6,040 bases of DNA from the NCBI GenBank assembly GCA_902474645.1, contig CABRWN010000130.1, positions 1 through 6,040 of the forward strand, in the 5' to 3' direction. Origin of the DNA: an uncultured Collinsella sp. (GTDB lineage: Bacteria; Actinomycetota; Coriobacteriia; Coriobacteriales; Coriobacteriaceae). This document shows, piece after piece, positions 4,953 to 6,040 of this stretch; within the stretch, counting starts at the first letter, position 1, and the number at the start of each line of letters is the position of its first letter. The position numbers and the translations under genes are program-made. The notes under the pieces are model-generated. The model saw only the letters and a list, made by a program, of their open reading frames with translations, had not been told where the DNA came from and ran no database searches.

Positions 4953-5915
4953 ATGCACGAGAACGACTTTTTTAACGAGGACCTGCTGTGCGCGCTTGCT
5001 GGCGTTGCCGGCGAGGACAACGTGCTGATGAGCGAGCCCATGCGCGAGCACACCACGTTTAAGATCGGCGGCCCGGCCGACGTCTTTGTCACGCCCGATA
5101 CCGAGCAGGGCCTCGTCGCCACGCTCGACACCTGTTATCGCTGCGACCTGCCGCTCACCATCGTGGGCAACGGCTCCGACCTGCTCGTCGGCGACAAGGG
5201 TATCCGCGGCGTCGTCGTGGCGTTGGGCGAAGGCCTCTCCGACATTACGGTCGACGGTACGCACGTCACGGCGGCGGCCGGCGCCTTGCTTTCCGATGTC
5301 GCCGCGGCGGCAGCCGAGGCCGGTCTCACCGGCATGGAGCCCATCTCGGGCATCCCCGGATCGGTCGGCGGCGCCTGCTACATGAACGCCGGCGCCTACG
5401 GCGCCTGCATGGCAGACGTGCTGGAGTCTGTGCGCGTCTACAAGCCCGCCCGCATGCTCGACGACGGCACCCGCGGCAGCGGCAACATCATCGAGTTCGA
5501 TGTCGATGAGCTCAACCTGGGCTATCGCAAGAGTCGCATCGCCGACGACGGCTTTATCGTTCTTTCTGCCACCTTCAACCTCGCACCGGGCAACGCCGCG
5601 ATGATCAAGGCCGACATGGACGACTACCGCCAGCGCCGCGAGGAAAAGCAGCCGCTCGACATGCCGAGTGCCGGTTCCACCTTCAAGCGCCCCGAGGGTT
5701 ACTTTGCCGGCAAGCTCATCATGGATGCCGGCCTGCGAGGACACGCCGTTGGCGGCGCGCAGGTGAGCGAGAAGCACTGCGGCTTCATCGTCAACGCCGA
5801 CCACGCCACCGCCGCCGATGTCGACGAACTCATCCGCCACATCCAGGCAACCGTCAAAGACCAATTCAACGTAGACCTAGAACCCGAAGTCCACCGAGTC
5901 GGCGAATTCCTCTAA
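4953..5915 (+). CDS. murB: UDP-N-acetylenolpyruvoylglucosamine reductase (MurB)
   Basis: MurB is a cytosolic FAD enzyme that uses NADPH to reduce UDP-GlcNAc-enolpyruvate to UDP-MurNAc, the second committed step of peptidoglycan synthesis. The 320 residues carry the full family signature: EHTTFKIGGPADV (32-44), the FAD-binding LTIVGNGSDLLVGDKGIRG (68-86), GMEPISGIPGSVGGACYMNA (127-146), YRKSR (191-195) with Arg192, AGSTFKRP (240-247) with the proton-donor Ser242, and LEPEVHRVG (309-317) with Glu312. The length and lack of extra loops fit the shorter type II enzymes. I chose the ATG at 4953, with a weak AAAAGG at 4936-4941. An in-frame TTG at 4908 would add 15 residues but has no family support and overlaps a likely -10. 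The gene is divergent from the lacI-family gene and ends in its own terminator, so it appears monocistronic. Confidence 0.97.
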   Translation: MHENDFFNEDLLCALAGVAGEDNVLMSEPMREHTTFKIGGPADVFVTPDTEQGLVATLDTCYRCDLPLTIVGNGSDLLVGDKGIRGVVVALGEGLSDITVDGTHVTAAAGALLSDVAAAAAEAGLTGMEPISGIPGSVGGACYMNAGAYGACMADVLESVRVYKPARMLDDGTRGSGNIIEFDVDELNLGYRKSRIADDGFIVLSATFNLAPGNAAMIKADMDDYRQRREEKQPLDMPSAGSTFKRPEGYFAGKLIMDAGLRGHAVGGAQVSEKHCGFIVNADHATAADVDELIRHIQATVKDQFNVDLEPEVHRVGEFL

Positions 5916-5919
5916 AAGA

Positions 5920-5941
5920 GAAGGCCCCGAAAGGGGCCTTC
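5920..5941 (+). terminator. intrinsic terminator of murB with GAAA tetraloop
   Basis: GAAGGCCCC-GAAA-GGGGCCTTC gives a perfect 9-bp GC-rich stem with a stable GNRA loop, beginning 5 bases after the murB stop. The following ATATTTATT is only moderately T-rich. The stem also works on the minus strand, where it is followed by TCTTTTA, so it could serve both directions if a converging gene lies beyond the right edge. Confidence 0.85.
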
Positions 5942-5986
5942 ACCATATTTATTCAGATAACCCAGTCCGGTGTGTCGCGCCCCGAA

Positions 5987-6014
5987 TCCGAGAGGGCCGG
6001 GACAGTCCGAGAGG
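5987..6014. repeat. short direct repeat TCCGAGAGG, two copies
   Basis: TCCGAGAGG occurs at 5987-5995 and 6006-6014, starting 19 bases apart (nearly two helical turns). It lies in the last 99 bases after the murB terminator, where no gene is supported. It might be part of a regulatory region for a gene beyond the window, or chance. The next bases, TTGATC at 6022-6027, resemble a -35 whose -10 would fall at the edge or outside the window. Confidence 0.35.
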
Positions 6015-6040
6015 CATAAGGTTGATCGCGAGTTCCGCAC

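Noticed and set aside
4815..5864. A 349-codon minus-strand open frame opposite murB
   Set aside because: It is exactly antisense to a textbook MurB. Its Val/Ala/Gly/His/Asp-rich translation is typical of reverse-strand shadowing in GC-rich genes.
5914..6040. Minus-strand open frame of about 42 codons from the right edge through the murB terminator
   Set aside because: It runs through a strong terminator stem, ends almost at the murB stop, and shows no ribosome site or recognisable motif. An open frame this short is easily chance in GC-rich DNA.

Overview
The window looks like chromosomal DNA of a GC-rich anaerobic actinobacterium, most likely a Coriobacteriia gut commensal of the Collinsella type. 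This is inferred from GC- and alanine-rich codon use, strong AGGAG-type ribosome sites and the mixture of UTRA-domain GntR regulators with SIS-domain phosphosugar enzymes. No rRNA, tRNA or marker gene is present to prove it.

Layout from left to right. Positions 1-3492 hold a run of minus-strand genes. In transcription order they are a 162-residue unrecognised protein with an MGLFKKK start (3492-3004), two tandem overlapping GntR/HutC-type repressors (2965-2198 and 2213-1500), a two-SIS-domain sugar-phosphate isomerase/deglycase (1306-191), and the first 43 codons of a further gene, probably another SIS-domain enzyme (130-1, cut by the window edge). The regulators and SIS enzymes look like the regulatory and enzymatic head of an amino-sugar or sugar-amine utilisation locus whose transporter would lie beyond the left edge. 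Two GntR-type palindromes and two candidate promoters sit in the 193-base gap before the SIS gene. The simplest reading is that one or both GntR proteins repress the SIS operon until a sugar phosphate binds the UTRA domain.

Positions 3493-3740 are intergenic. They contain a striking near-perfect 31-bp inverted repeat (3614-3686), the least explained element in the window. Positions 3741-4769 (minus) encode a full LacI-family repressor that stands alone. It is divergent from murB (4953-5915, plus), an essential cell-wall gene that ends in a clear GAAA-loop terminator. The last 99 bases carry no supported gene, only a short direct repeat.

The window contains no CRISPR array, transposase, phage gene or RNA gene that I can see. 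I did not find a convincing new multi-gene system. The best candidates for follow-up are the long intergenic hairpin, the double-repressor arrangement and the small unknown protein next to it.
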